A DNA stretch of 60,000 nt from Apostichopus japonicus (lineage: Eukaryota; Echinodermata; Holothuroidea; Aspidochirotida; Stichopodidae), in contig NC_092580.1 of NCBI RefSeq assembly GCF_037975245.1, forward strand, positions 4,874,501 through 4,934,500, given 5' to 3'. How positions within the stretch are numbered: the first letter of the stretch is position 1; every line of letters starts with the position of its first letter. Position numbers and translations under genes: made by a program. The notes beneath the pieces are model-generated. The model was not told where the DNA came from. It did no database searches and worked only from the letters and a program-made list of their open reading frames with translations. Below are positions 22,850 to 32,353 of the stretch, piece after piece.

Positions 22850-24200
22850 AGGATGAAATCCATGTGAGGAATGTTTCTGCCAGAAACAGGTTGTGTTGGT
22901 GACAGCAACATCATTCAAGTACCAAACCAGTTTCTTGTACCATTTTATTGTACGACGTGCTTCTGTGTACACCTTGGCCATTCTGGTCGGCCATATTCAC
23001 AGATCCCATCTGTTCATTGTAATCAACGATAAGCTTTGGCTTTTTTGATTTGTTTGTGTCCTTATCAACTTTGCCTGTATCAACCTTAGAAATGAGCCAA
23101 ACCCAGCGGTGTATCCCTTGGTCGTGGACGACGAGCGCCCCTACAGCGGTTAGAAAAGGCCAAACAGGGGGCCTGACCGCTATTAGCAGGTTTCACGGAT
23201 CTCCCGCGAAAGGGAGGCAAGGGAGGAGAAGGTTCTGTGGTCTTACGGAGGTTGTCTCTCCTCACTACGTCCTGCTCAACGACCTGTTGAAACAAACCTC
23301 CGAAGAGGTTCGATCCGGAAAGGGGTGGGGGGCGCCCATAAGAGCACCGGAGGCGATGTCCGACAATCCCAACAGCGGGAGAATGTTATGCGGACACAGA
23401 GAAACCGAACAAAGCGCCACACGAGAATACTGATCAGTCGAACGGCGCACAAGGAGGGCCAGTGTCCGTTGCATTAGCTGGACCATAGAGAGATCTCGGG
23501 GTGTGGGTGCTCGCAAGAGCCACTCCGAGATAAGGAGCTGAAGTGCAACAAATAGACATCTCGTATATCGAAATACCTCATAGCGAGCAGATTCTCACTC
23601 CTACAAAAGTCCACTTCTCCTCTTTCTCTACCCTTTTTCGGGTTTGTTGTGCGAGAGCTCCCTAGGCATATGTTTCCTGTTCACCCGTCCCGTTCCAGCA
23701 GCATGAGTTTTATTTTCAGACAACTTCTGGTAGAGCGTAGGACTGGAGTACCAGTTATCAATGAATAGGTGGTATCCTTTCCTCAACAACTCTTTCATCA
23801 TATGCATGACAAGTCCAATTACTCCCACCACCTAGCTGCTCTATTTCCTCATCAACTTCCTTCCCAGTGTACAGCTTAAATTTCCAGGTATATCCTGTAC
23901 CATCATAAATCTTGAAAGCTTTCATTCCATACTTAGCTGGTTTTCAAGGGTTGTAAGTTTTAAAGCTTAGCCTCCCAAAGTTTCTTTAGTAATGCTACAT
24001 CAAATCGAGACATTCTGCTGTGGGGTATATACGTATGTAAAAGCCTTAGTGACTGTGTCATACAACCGTCTAATCTTGAAAAGTTTGTTTATAGCCTGCC
24101 TGACCTTAATCCTTCTGATTGACATTGTTATTAAAGTGCAGAAACTGCAAAATCAGCTGAAATCTGTCCCTTGTCATTGACAAGGAATAGAATGGTGTCG
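22850..24200 (-). pseudogene. piggyBac-type transposase pseudogene, minus strand
   Basis: Fragments of a DDE_Tnp_1_7 transposase in order. SMTRDRFQLIL-F lies near 24130-24180 and KLFKIRRLYDTVTKAFTYVY near 24020-24090. KPAKYGMKAFKIYDGTGYTW (an aspartate region) is near 23880-23940, and GYHLFIDNWYSSPTLYQKLS near 23720-23780. NLLAMRYFDIRDVYLL is near 23545-23600, then VDTGKVDKDTN and KPKLIVDYNEQMGSVNMADQ at 22985-23085, and TIKWYKKLVWYLN near 22910-22950. Several frameshifts and stops are present. The coding order is interrupted between DVYLL and VDTGK by the GC-rich block at about 23086-23545. Confidence 0.85.
23086..23545 (-). mobile_element. GC-rich insert in the piggyBac pseudogene, possibly a DIRS-type gag fragment
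   Basis: About 460 bp, clearly richer in GC than its surroundings, separating two adjoining parts of the piggyBac transposase. On the minus strand it reads LSMVQLMQRTLALLVRRSTD and, in another frame, NLFGGLFQQVVEQDVVRRD followed by a Pro/Arg-rich stretch ending FRGRSVKP. An L-F-G-x-x-F motif after a helical domain is seen in DIRS-type gag proteins, which is my best but weak guess. No target duplication was identified. Confidence 0.4.
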
Positions 24201-24309
24201 GTACAGCCTGTGTGGTGCTCTAATAGATATGTAATGCAGGCTTACCGATAATTCTGGTAAGCATAAACAACGCCTAACAAATTTTGAGTTCACATCGTAA
24301 AATGTTTTC

Positions 24310-24750
24310 CCACATTTTACCACGAGAATGTTCTTTTCCCGTTTCCTTGGAATCCTCTATGACCTACTCTGCAAAGAGATTTGTTTCAGTAACAACAGAG
24401 TCAAAAGCTTTCATCACTGATGTACTGCTTGAAACATTCTAATGGAGTAGAATTTTCAATCATACCCTCTTGCTTCACCTCCTCAAACGTCATACTGGTC
24501 TTCTTTGGTATCTCCCTTCGGAGTGCCATCTGTATGGCACTATTTCTGATGCCTGCCACAAAGCGATCTCGTAAGACAATATCTGGGGTTCACCACTGCA
24601 CCTGGAAATCGGGTGACTATTCGGTTCTGCAATTCACGCAAACCAAGTCCATATTGCCCGACAGTCTCCTCACTTCTCTGACCCCGTGGATAAAATGTAG
24701 CCATGAGGGTAGTTTCTGGGGTTTTGTCTCCATATATCGTTCTTAGAAGT
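24310..24750 (-). pseudogene. Gypsy-type gag pseudogene, 3' segment
   Basis: The minus strand reads LRTIYGDKTPETTLMATFYP, then RSEETVGQYGLGLRELQNRI and, after a frameshift, LRDRFVAGIRNSAIQMALRR. This is the pattern of a retrotransposon gag (YGD, a FY-x-R-x-Q-R block, then DRFV-GI). It continues the gag found at 25997-26008 and 29233-29507, from which it is separated by two insertions. A TAG interrupts its distal part. Confidence 0.7.
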
Positions 24751-25996
24751 TTAAGGGGGTACCCCCACAGAAAAACTGAAAAATTTGCTTATGAGCGTAG
24801 TTATAAATAATTATCACTTCAGATGGAAGTTTAAAAGGAACAATATAGAATACAACAATTTTTTTCAATTTTCGTCCACCGTTGCCATGGTAACTAATGA
24901 ATAAAGGAATAACATAACATAAAACTTCCAACATACATATCTTTTTTAACCAAACAACCTATAGCTTTGGTTTTTGTTTTGTTTTATTAAGGGGGTAGAT
25001 CCTCATGCAACCACAATAAGAAATTTCAAAAAATATTATTCATTAATTAATGCAGCGCATTAATTTGCATATTTAATGAGAAAGCACATCATCATATAGT
25101 AATTAAATGTATAAGTACTGTCCACAACTAAGTGATCAGTTTTCTCATTGTCATTGAATAAAACAACACTTCATACATTGTCTCTGAAAATTTGAAGTTA
25201 ATCTGATTTAGCTAACTAAAGTTATGACTGTTACAAATCGTAAACCTACCGAAAATATGATAATGAGTTATTGCGCAATATACGACACACGCAAAAAAAA
25301 GTAATGTCTAAAATCCACCAGAGAGATATGTTATTCCTTCCTTTTCTATTGTTTCCTCATTATTTTGCTCCCTTTCCTGTCTCAATGCCTGCCTTATTTT
25401 CTTTACTTTTGTTTCTGCCCTCTTTTTGCTATGTTTTATTCTAAGTTTGTCTTCATCTAATCTCCAAGCTGTGGTGTGATGTCCCGGATCAACACCCAAC
25501 AATTTCAGTATTTTGCACAACGAATTCACTCCTATCATTGAAACGGCCTACAGCTAAAGCAACACCAGTAGCCACCACAGTTCTCCCTGTGTATATTTCT
25601 TTTGGCGCTCTCTTCCAAATAAGAGAGTTAAAGCTCTCACAAGCGTTTTGGGTAAAGCCATCTAGGTTGTTAAAAATTGGTGTTATTGCGTCTATAATCG
25701 CTGTTGGTAAACTGTGTTTATGATTATATTGCTCCCCTTTTGCTTTGGCTTTCTGAAATCCACACCAACTGGCTTCTCCTTCTGGACAGAGTGTGTGATC
25801 ATGGCTATCATTAGTACTTGCCTTGTGCTTGAGAATTGCACAAATGTGCTTTTTCATGGCCTCTAAATTACCAGTATTTCTCCGTATCGCAAGTCCATAA
25901 TACAATTGAAGGTTGTCGATTTCTTTTGCAGTCAAGTGACCCGGCCCACCCATTGTTTTCCATCAGAGAGTTTTAAATTTCGGCTCTTTTGCTTAA
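24751..25996 (-). mobile_element. TTAA-flanked insert carrying a Mutator-like transposase domain (Kolobok-like?)
   Basis: The insert lies between TTAA at 24751-24754 and TTAA at 25993-25996. Removing it and one TTAA leaves the surrounding gag in frame, so these are target-site duplications. piggyBac and Kolobok transposons use TTAA; the protein inside is not piggyBac. The low end starts GGGGGTACCCCC, and a second TTAAGGGGGTA occurs at 24987-24997. The high end begins inside the coding region and shows no matching inverted repeat, so the element is 5'-truncated or rearranged. Confidence 0.6.
25308..25985 (-). pseudogene. C-terminal half of a Mutator-like transposase domain protein
   Basis: In 25489-25953, LTAKEIDNLQLYYGLAIRRN, HTLCPEGEASWCGFQKAKAK and FTQNACESFNSLIWKRAPKE match the cysteine/tryptophan-rich pattern of the eukaryotic Mutator-like transposase domain (CP-x-SWC then N-E-S-F-N-x-x-IW). 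A one-base frameshift near 25520 passes to a second frame with LLGVDPGHHTTAWRLDEDKL and the family-typical ending TYLSGGF at 25311. A few residues are missing between the PIF and TQN segments. The N-terminal half, including the first catalytic residues, is absent. Confidence 0.75.
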
Positions 25997-26008
25997 ACAC
26001 TTTATCGG

Positions 26009-26145
26009 TGTAATGATTACAACTGATGCGAAGGATTGATTTATTATCTTTAGTTTATTCGGTTTCTACTTTTAGATGGCATGTATGGACAGGGAGCGCT
26101 GGTGAGGGCGCTAATACAAAACAACATAAGACAATACTCATTACA
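26009..26145 (-). repeat. 3' LTR of the gypsy element
   Basis: Begins (minus strand) TGTAATGAGTATTG and ends CATTACA, a 6 bp terminal inversion TGTAAT/ATTACA. It contains GAATAAAC, a possible polyadenylation signal. Confidence 0.85.
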
Positions 26146-26208
26146 TCTCCCTTTCTTGAGATATGAAATCATAATATGGTGATTAAATAAAGTGATAAAA
26201 TACAAAGT

Positions 26209-26760
26209 TTAATAATATGAAAAGTTTACATCTCTTTTTGGTTTAATTATTCTGCCCCTTCTAGATGTAACAATAGGAGACTCTCTATGAGTTGGGGTGT
26301 CACTTTCTTCTTGATTATCTACATCATAACCAAACTGTGGTACATCCAAATTTGGTAATATTCTCAAATCTCTGCGGTTCCGTCTATACTGTTCTACGCC
26401 TATTTGTACCACAAAAGATCTGGGGTACTGAGACTTTGCCACCACCATTCCTGGCTTCCATTCTTTACCAAATCTTACACCGACAGCATCACCAACTTTA
26501 ACAGATGGTAGTAACTTAGCACCACGGTTAAAATACTTTGTCTGTTTCTTTGCACGTCTCTTAAATTTCTCCTCAACATTTTTGGGGATTTCTGGTTTCA
26601 TTAATTTTTGATATGTCGGTAGCAATGTTTGCGTTCTTCTACCCATCAATAACTGTACTGGGGACTCTTCTTGTGGGGTGTTTCTAAAGTTAAGCAAGGC
26701 AATGTAAGGGTCTTGCCCTGACAACTTACTCTTCTTAATAAGATTTTTAGCTATCTGCAC
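26209..26760 (-). pseudogene. Gypsy integrase C-terminal region, displaced by frameshift
   Basis: 183 codons continuing the integrase after the repeat: DPYIALLNFRNTPQEESPVQ and LLMGRRT, then a basic linker and a C-terminal fold with VKVGDAVGVRF and YPRSFVVQ. This domain binds DNA and completes gypsy integrases. The stop codon is about 60 bp before the 3' LTR. Confidence 0.85.
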
Positions 26761-26820
26761 AGCCTTTGATTTTTAGCTATCTGCACAGCCTTTGATTTTT
26801 AGCTATCTGCACAGCCTTTT
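26749..26820. repeat. 26 bp tandem triplication inside the integrase gene
   Basis: The unit AGCTATCTGCACAGCCTTTG followed by ATTTTT begins at 26749, 26775 and 26801 (the last copy is partial, 20 bp). The two extra units add 52 bp, which shifts the frame by one and ends the pol ORF. Confidence 0.9.
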
Positions 26821-29398
26821 CGGTTTTTCCATTCGACTGTGGGTACATGGGTGATGACATGACATGTTTAAACCCATATGCTTTGCTAAATTTCTTGAAC
26901 TCTGCAGATACATACAGTGGTCCATTATCAGACATTAGTATGTTGGGAATACCAAACCTTGCAAATTGCTGCTTACAGAAATGGATAATATTAGTTGACT
27001 TAGTCTCTTGTAGTTTCTTAATTTCAAAATAATTAGAGTAATAATCAACCGTGATAACATATGTACCACCATCATATACAAATAGGTCTGATCCAACTTT
27101 CTGCCATGGCACAGCAGGGATTTCATGCTTCATAAGCGGTTCTTTCCTATTTTTGTGTTTAAATCGATTGCACACACTACAGTGTTCTACAGTTTCAGTG
27201 ATTTGCACAGACATTCCTGGCCAATACATGTCTCTTGCTAATCTCTTTGTCTTTTCGACTCCTTGGTGTCCTTGATGTACTTTTTCTAGCATCAATTTTC
27301 GCATCTTACGAGGAATTACTACTCTCTCGTGTTTCAAAATTAGCCCATTTTCTGTCAGCTCACTCTGACATGACCAATACGGGGCCAAATCTTTGTCTAA
27401 CTTTTGCTTACTTGATGGCCATCCCTTAACAATTTGGGAATGCAATTTGCTTAGAATTGTATCCTCCTGTGTTTGTTTCTCAATTTGTCTCAATCTTTCT
27501 CGTGAAATTGGCAGGGGAGAAACTACACACTCCATAATGTGTAAACCATCATTCACTTCCTCTGATGTGTCAGGTAGGTAGTTTCGACTCAGTGCATCTG
27601 CTACATGCAATTCACTGCCTTTCTTGTATGATACAGACAGAACATATTTTTGTAACTTGAGCAACATCCTTTGCAGTAGTGGAGGTGCTCGACTTAGCGG
27701 TTTCTTAAAAATAGATTCCAGGGGCTTATGATCCGTTTCAACTGTTACCATTATACCAAAAATATGTTGATGAAACTTCTCACACCCATACACAATCGCA
27801 GCAAGTTCCTGTTCTATCTGTGCATACCTAGTTTGTGCTTCTGTAAAAGTCTTTGATGCATAGGCTACAGGTTTGTTCTCTTCCAGTAATACTGCTCCTA
27901 CACCACTTTTCGAGGCATCTACACTCAGTGTAACTGGTTTGTTTGTGTCAAAATACTTAAGTATTGGGGCATTCGTTATCATTAATTTTAATGCATCAAA
28001 ACTCTTTTGTTGTTCTTCGTTCCACTGCCAAACAGTATCCATACGAAGTACTCTCAAAGGCTCTGATATGGCTGATAGATTGTCCACAAATTTCGCAACA
28101 TAATTGACCATACCCAAAAATCTTTTAAGCTCTGTGATATTTGTTGGTGGGTACATTTCTCGAATTGCCTTTACCTTCTTAAAATCAGGTTTTACACCAT
28201 CCGATGTCAGAATATGCCCAATGTATGGCACTTCATCTACCTTGAAGTTGCATTTATCCAAATTCAGCTTCAATTTCTTGTCTCGACATCTTTGTAATAC
28301 TTGCTCTAGCCTCATGTCATGTTCTTGCTCATTGGAACCCAACACCAATATGTCATCCATGATCACTTCTACACCTGTGAGGTCATCAAATAACTCAGTC
28401 ATACACCTCTGAAATATTTCGGGTGCAGTATTTACGCCAAATGGTAGCCTTTTGTACCTGTATCGACCCATGGGTGTATTAAATGTGCATAATTTTGAGC
28501 TATCTGTATCAAGCTCTAACTGCCAATATCCACAATTAGCATCTAGGGTGGAAAATACTTTTGCTTGTGAGAGCTTTGTCACTATTTCCTCGATAGTTTT
28601 CATGGGGTAATGAGCCCTCTCTAAAGCTTCATTTAAATCTTTTGGATCGATGCATATACGTACCCTTTTTCTGTCTGGCTTAATAACAGTAACCATACTA
28701 CTGACCCATTCTGTAGGTTCTGTAACCCTTTCTATGACACCTATTTCTTCCATACGTTTCAGCTCATCCTTCACATCCTTTTGGAAGGCAGTAGGTACTT
28801 TACGAGGTGGGTGTACTACTGGCGTACTACCAGGCTTTACTTTGAGAGATACCTTACCATGCAAACAACCAAGTCCAGTAAACACATCTTTGTATTTCTC
28901 TTGTACTTTTGCTTGTAGTTCTGAATCTACAACATCAACACGTTTGATCAGTCCAAGAGCTGTGCAAGCTGTCAGCCCTAATAGTGGTTTGCTTGTTCCT
29001 TCAATGACTTGAAATGTCAACGTGTAGTAGCGGTTCTGGTATTCACACAAAAGGAGGCACTGTCCTACTGGTTGTATCTTGTGTCCGGAATAGGTAATCA
29101 AATGCATCCTTGACCTTTTCATCCTCACATTCTTCAGGGACTTCAAAACAGAACTCGAAATCACATTACAGTGGGCTCCTGTATGGAGGGCGCTAATACA
29201 AAACAACATAAGACAATACTCATTACAATCGGCAGTGTCTCGTTCAGCGGCAGCCACAACAGATACTTCTCGCTCTGCCTCCCCTCCCAGGTACCTGATT
29301 GCTTTAATACGCAGCCCGTTGATCATCAGGGGTATTCCAAGTATGGTGAACAGTTTTGACTGTAGCAATCCAGTCTGACAATGTAGGGTCATTAACAC
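26777..29398 (-). pseudogene. pol: Gypsy pol: protease remnant, RT, RNase H and integrase; chimeric N terminus
   Basis: An 873-codon open frame. Residues 1-57 come from the older gag outside the element, 58-71 from the truncated LTR; pol begins at 72 with HTGA, where the protease normally has D-T-G-A. Reverse transcriptase spans about 200-440 (catalytic D286 and the IMDD box 346-349, a variant of YxDD). RNase H is about 490-605 (D494, D556 in TDHKPL). The integrase zinc finger has H708, H711, C740, C743. The integrase core has D771, D824 and E860. The frame then breaks at a 26 bp triplication, and the rest of integrase follows in another frame at 26209-26760. Without protease Asp or gag it cannot act alone. 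Confidence 0.9.
29186..29227 (-). repeat. Truncated 5' LTR of the gypsy element (42 bp)
   Basis: All 42 bases match 26104-26145. It joins the protease sequence directly at a CATACA/GATACA-like microhomology. It is read through by the pol frame, giving residues 58-71 of the 873-codon ORF. Confidence 0.85.
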
Positions 29399-29522
29399 TT
29401 TTGGGGTGACCCGGGAATAAAGGGATTTGTAAATTCATTGGCATATAAGCATACATTGTAGGTTGCCTTCCTTGACTTCCACTAGTAGTACCAACGTTAT
29501 CATTCATTATGGCACACGACAA
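29228..29522 (-). pseudogene. Gypsy-type gag pseudogene, 5' segment
   Basis: Starts near 29507 (MNDNVGTTSGSQGRQP), then PLFPGHPKSVNDPTLSDWIA and HTWNTPDDQRAAY. After a one-base frameshift near 29304 it reads RYLGGEAEREVSVVAAAERD and stops at the ATCGG target site of the younger gypsy insertion. W-I and Y-L-G-G-E-A-x-R-E are typical of gypsy gag. The next twelve bases of the same frame lie at 25997-26008, and the rest at 24310-24750. Confidence 0.7.
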
Positions 29523-30400
29523 TGAAATTAATATACTACAAAATTAAACCATATACTTTACTATACTCCAATGCAGTTTGTTAAGTGTCTTTCTCACTGG
29601 AAGAAGTCCCAGTCGTCTGACATTAGACTTAAAATAACACAAATAATTAGTTCTGAATGCTTCTGGCCTACAACTTAAAAATTATTGACACTTTAACGTT
29701 GACAATATAGGTCTAGGTAGGCTAGCTTGTGTCACTTTCGTTCTTGATAATATGGCGCACTAACCTGAAAACACGTTATACTTCCATCAGAATGGGCACT
29801 TGCAAAGTTGCAGTTATCTTGTTTCCACCCTAGGGAACTGGTAAGGCGCAGTGGCTGGCGGTAAGGCGGCTGGTTAACAAACTTATTTCATGACGCTTCA
29901 GCTTGATAGGTGGACATGCATTTGATTGACAAGTTTGCCACTCCCATATAAGCACTGCTTTTTATGTACTCGAGCTGTCTCCTCACCTCTGATTGGCTAT
30001 CGGGCAGAAATACTTTTAGAAGTAGAACAACAATGGGCGCAATAGCACAGATAAGACAAGCTTGGACGAGGCCTACCAACACATGAACAGCGTGCAATGA
30101 CGTGTTATAATCAATTTATTTCCAGGAAAATGAGTGCACATGGTTCTGCAGATATATACTGCCCGCCTTTCGGAGAGGATAAAACGTACTTAAAAAAATT
30201 ACAACTTAAAGTTAAGCTATTAGCTAAGTTTTCACAAGGCTTATGATGCGTTAGTCCAAGGCGGGCTATATGTGGTGTAAAAGAGAACTTAAGCTAAATG
30301 TAAAGGCAAATGAAAAACTGATTAATTAAGAAAGTACTGAAACTCACTAGTTTCTGGCTCCCCCAGGTCCCTACAGGTTGAACATTACCATGAAATGTGA
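29523..30400. other. Upstream of the old gag; no feature recognised
   Basis: May contain the leader and LTR of the gag-bearing element, but no LTR partner was found. The 69-codon frame at 29888-30097 has no recognisable similarity. Confidence 0.3.
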
Positions 30401-30406
30401 ATATAT

Positions 30407-32353
30407 TTAAGGCAAATTATGAACCAGGAATGTCAGCATGTTAACTTTTTCTGGCTTAAAGAGAGTCCTTCTTTTGCTAACAATCTGACCGGAAAGAGAA
30501 AATAACCTCTCCGACGGAACGCTTGTGGCACAAATCGACTGGGTTTTCCGCGCTAGATAACGAATGGTTGGAAACTTTTGTCCATTCAGTCTCCACCACA
30601 ACAGAGGGTTAGTGGAACCATCCTCCGTTTGAAAGGCCAGGTACTTGGTGATTTCCTCATTCATAAATTCTTCTGGAGTCTTGCCCTTCCTCTGTCCGTC
30701 ATATGCGGCATGTCTTTTTTCCTGTTTTGCCTCAGAGAGCATCTCGGAAAGTGTTAGCTTTCGCTTGCGACTCACCCCGGCAACTGTTTGTGTAAGGCTG
30801 CTTCCAGTCGCTGCAGGAATAGTAAAGTAAAGTAAAATTTATTGATATTCATCATAAAATGACAATATAATAAAATGGACTACAGCATCTCAAAAATAGG
30901 TTAAAAATAAGTTATCTATGTATCATACAATTCAAAGTCTTAATACTTCTAGGTAAAAATGATCGCCTAAACCGTTCTGTCCGCATACATGGGATCTTGT
31001 AAAATCTACGTGGTTTCATGTAAAATCAAAGAGAGGGTACCGGATGTAGCATCCGTGTTAATAATCTGTTTTGAACTTGACAAGGTTTTCTTTATCATAT
31101 ATAAAATCATTTTTCATTCTTCACTCTTAAATTCATTCTTCGTATTTTATGCAGCTTGTTTTAAGTTTGCTTGCCGTATACTGACAAGCTTCCCTGTACA
31201 AGGGGGGCAAGAACCATTGCAATAGTAGGTAGGCTTAAACCAAATAGACATAAAGATCATTTGCAAGTTATGATGAATCTTAGTAATTAGGTTTAAAGTT
31301 TTTAGATTTGGCACCTCCCTCTAGCACAACTAGGGTTATCTGAAGTTACGTTTTTGATAAGTCATTATGAAGTAACCATACCATCTGACAGCATTGAGGT
31401 TAATATAAAGTACAAAAGCAAACGTCTTACCGTGATCAGAGATTTCTGTGGCATGTTCTTTTGCTCCTGCATTTCTTTCAAGTTTCTTCTCTTCCCGAAG
31501 CTATGCGAAAATGCACCAACGATCCCGTGGCACATCCCAATCGCCCGACTTATCCGTTGGTCATTTTTCATGGATTTGCTTATCGCTAAATTTAAGTTAT
31601 GTCCAAAGCAAGATAAACGCTGCCAACCTAAAGTTTGGAAAGCCAAGACCCATTTTCGCGGCACTATCGGTGGTTATGCAAGACAGACACTCACTGTTCA
31701 GATTCCAGTCTCTTAAAATTTCTGTCACTGCATTGGCAATGTTCTCACCCATATGGTCTTGGGGCATAAACATAACGGAGGTAGCGGATAAAAATGTAAT
31801 ACCCTCGAGTTCCTTTTCTATGTCCTTGTTTAGTTCATGGAACATTTTTGGTATTGCCTTGTCTGAAAAATACTTCTGAGAAGGTAAATCATACTGGCTG
31901 TCAAAGCATGCCAGCATGTCTCTAAACCCTGTCTTCTCCACACTGTAGAGCAGCAAAACATCCTTTGCAATGCATTTTGTAACTGCCTCTGTTAGACGTT
32001 TCCATCTAGTACTCGTGCAGTTATACTTAACGACCCAGCTAAAACTTTGCACTAACGTCATGTTGCGTGAAGTTGATGGACTTTCAGGAACTGCCCGTTG
32101 ACTTTCAAGCATGCCGAGCTCTGTTTTTAAAGTCCGATGATGAGTTGCAAGATGCGACTTTAAGTTAGTAGCGTTTCCTCCCTTTGTATGGACCTCTTTT
32201 AAACATGCCTTACAACGTGGCAACTGTTTGTTTTTTTGGTGTTCCGGATTCATCCGGGTCCAAGCCGAAGTACTGCCAAACTAAGGCCTTCGTACCACGC
32301 TTGGCCACCAAACGGTCCCTAATAGCAACGTCCGTGGTTGATTGATATGCCAT
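30407..32353 (-). pseudogene. ZBED-like hAT transposase relic
   Basis: ATG at 32353 (MAYQSTTDVAIRD) begins a BED finger protein. VWQYFGLDPDESGTPK is followed by a frameshift in an A7 run near 32230, then the finger (C-x2-C, then H-x4-H in LKSHLATHH). TSTRWKRLTEAVTKCIAKDV and RDMLACFDSQYDLPSQKYFS follow, then DSAAK. A second frameshift near 31660 leads to LGWQRLSCFGHNLNLAIS. The catalytic middle is absent. The C-terminal dimerisation domain is intact at 30407-30775: LLWWRLNGQKFPTIRYLARK, ATSVPSERLFSLSG, KPEKVNMLTFL. A LINE fragment occupies about 30824-31360. Confidence 0.85.
30824..31210 (-). mobile_element. LINE 3' end inserted in the hAT relic
   Basis: On the minus strand, IPCMRTERFRRSFLPRSIK and a stop match the C terminus of many non-LTR retrotransposon ORF2 proteins. 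A non-coding tail with AATAAA follows and ends in a short (TTTAC)n repeat at 30824-30840, directly beside the hAT coding sequence. The 5' limit is unclear (about 31000-31360). Confidence 0.6.

Larger units (their letters stand above)
26009..29227 (-). mobile_element. Ty3/gypsy LTR retrotransposon, internally deleted, with 5 bp target duplication
   Basis: Bounded by ATCGG at 26004-26008 and 29228-29232. The ends are TGTAAT and ATTACA. The 3' LTR (minus orientation) is 26009-26145 (137 bp), preceded by a purine tract (plus-strand complement TCTCCCTTTCTTGAG, 26146-26160). The 5' LTR keeps only its first 42 bp (29186-29227), identical to 26104-26145; primer-binding site, gag and the start of protease are deleted. 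What remains is pol in the order protease remnant, reverse transcriptase, RNase H, integrase. Lineage resembles the mag/SURL group of marine invertebrates (inference). Confidence 0.9.

Noticed and set aside
23308-23318. tRNA box B-like GGTTCGATCC as sign of a SINE
   Set aside because: No box A at the right distance and no tRNA-like arms; more likely part of the GC-rich mobile fragment.
29888-30097. 69-codon minus-strand ORF with a hydrophobic segment
   Set aside because: No family resemblance and no start context; may be chance or part of an LTR.
31365-31450. Splice donor in the hAT relic (ATCACG followed by GTAAGA) spanning to a CTGCAG acceptor at about 30818
   Set aside because: Joining them puts the C-terminal domain out of frame and the catalytic core would still be missing, so deletion plus LINE insertion fits better.
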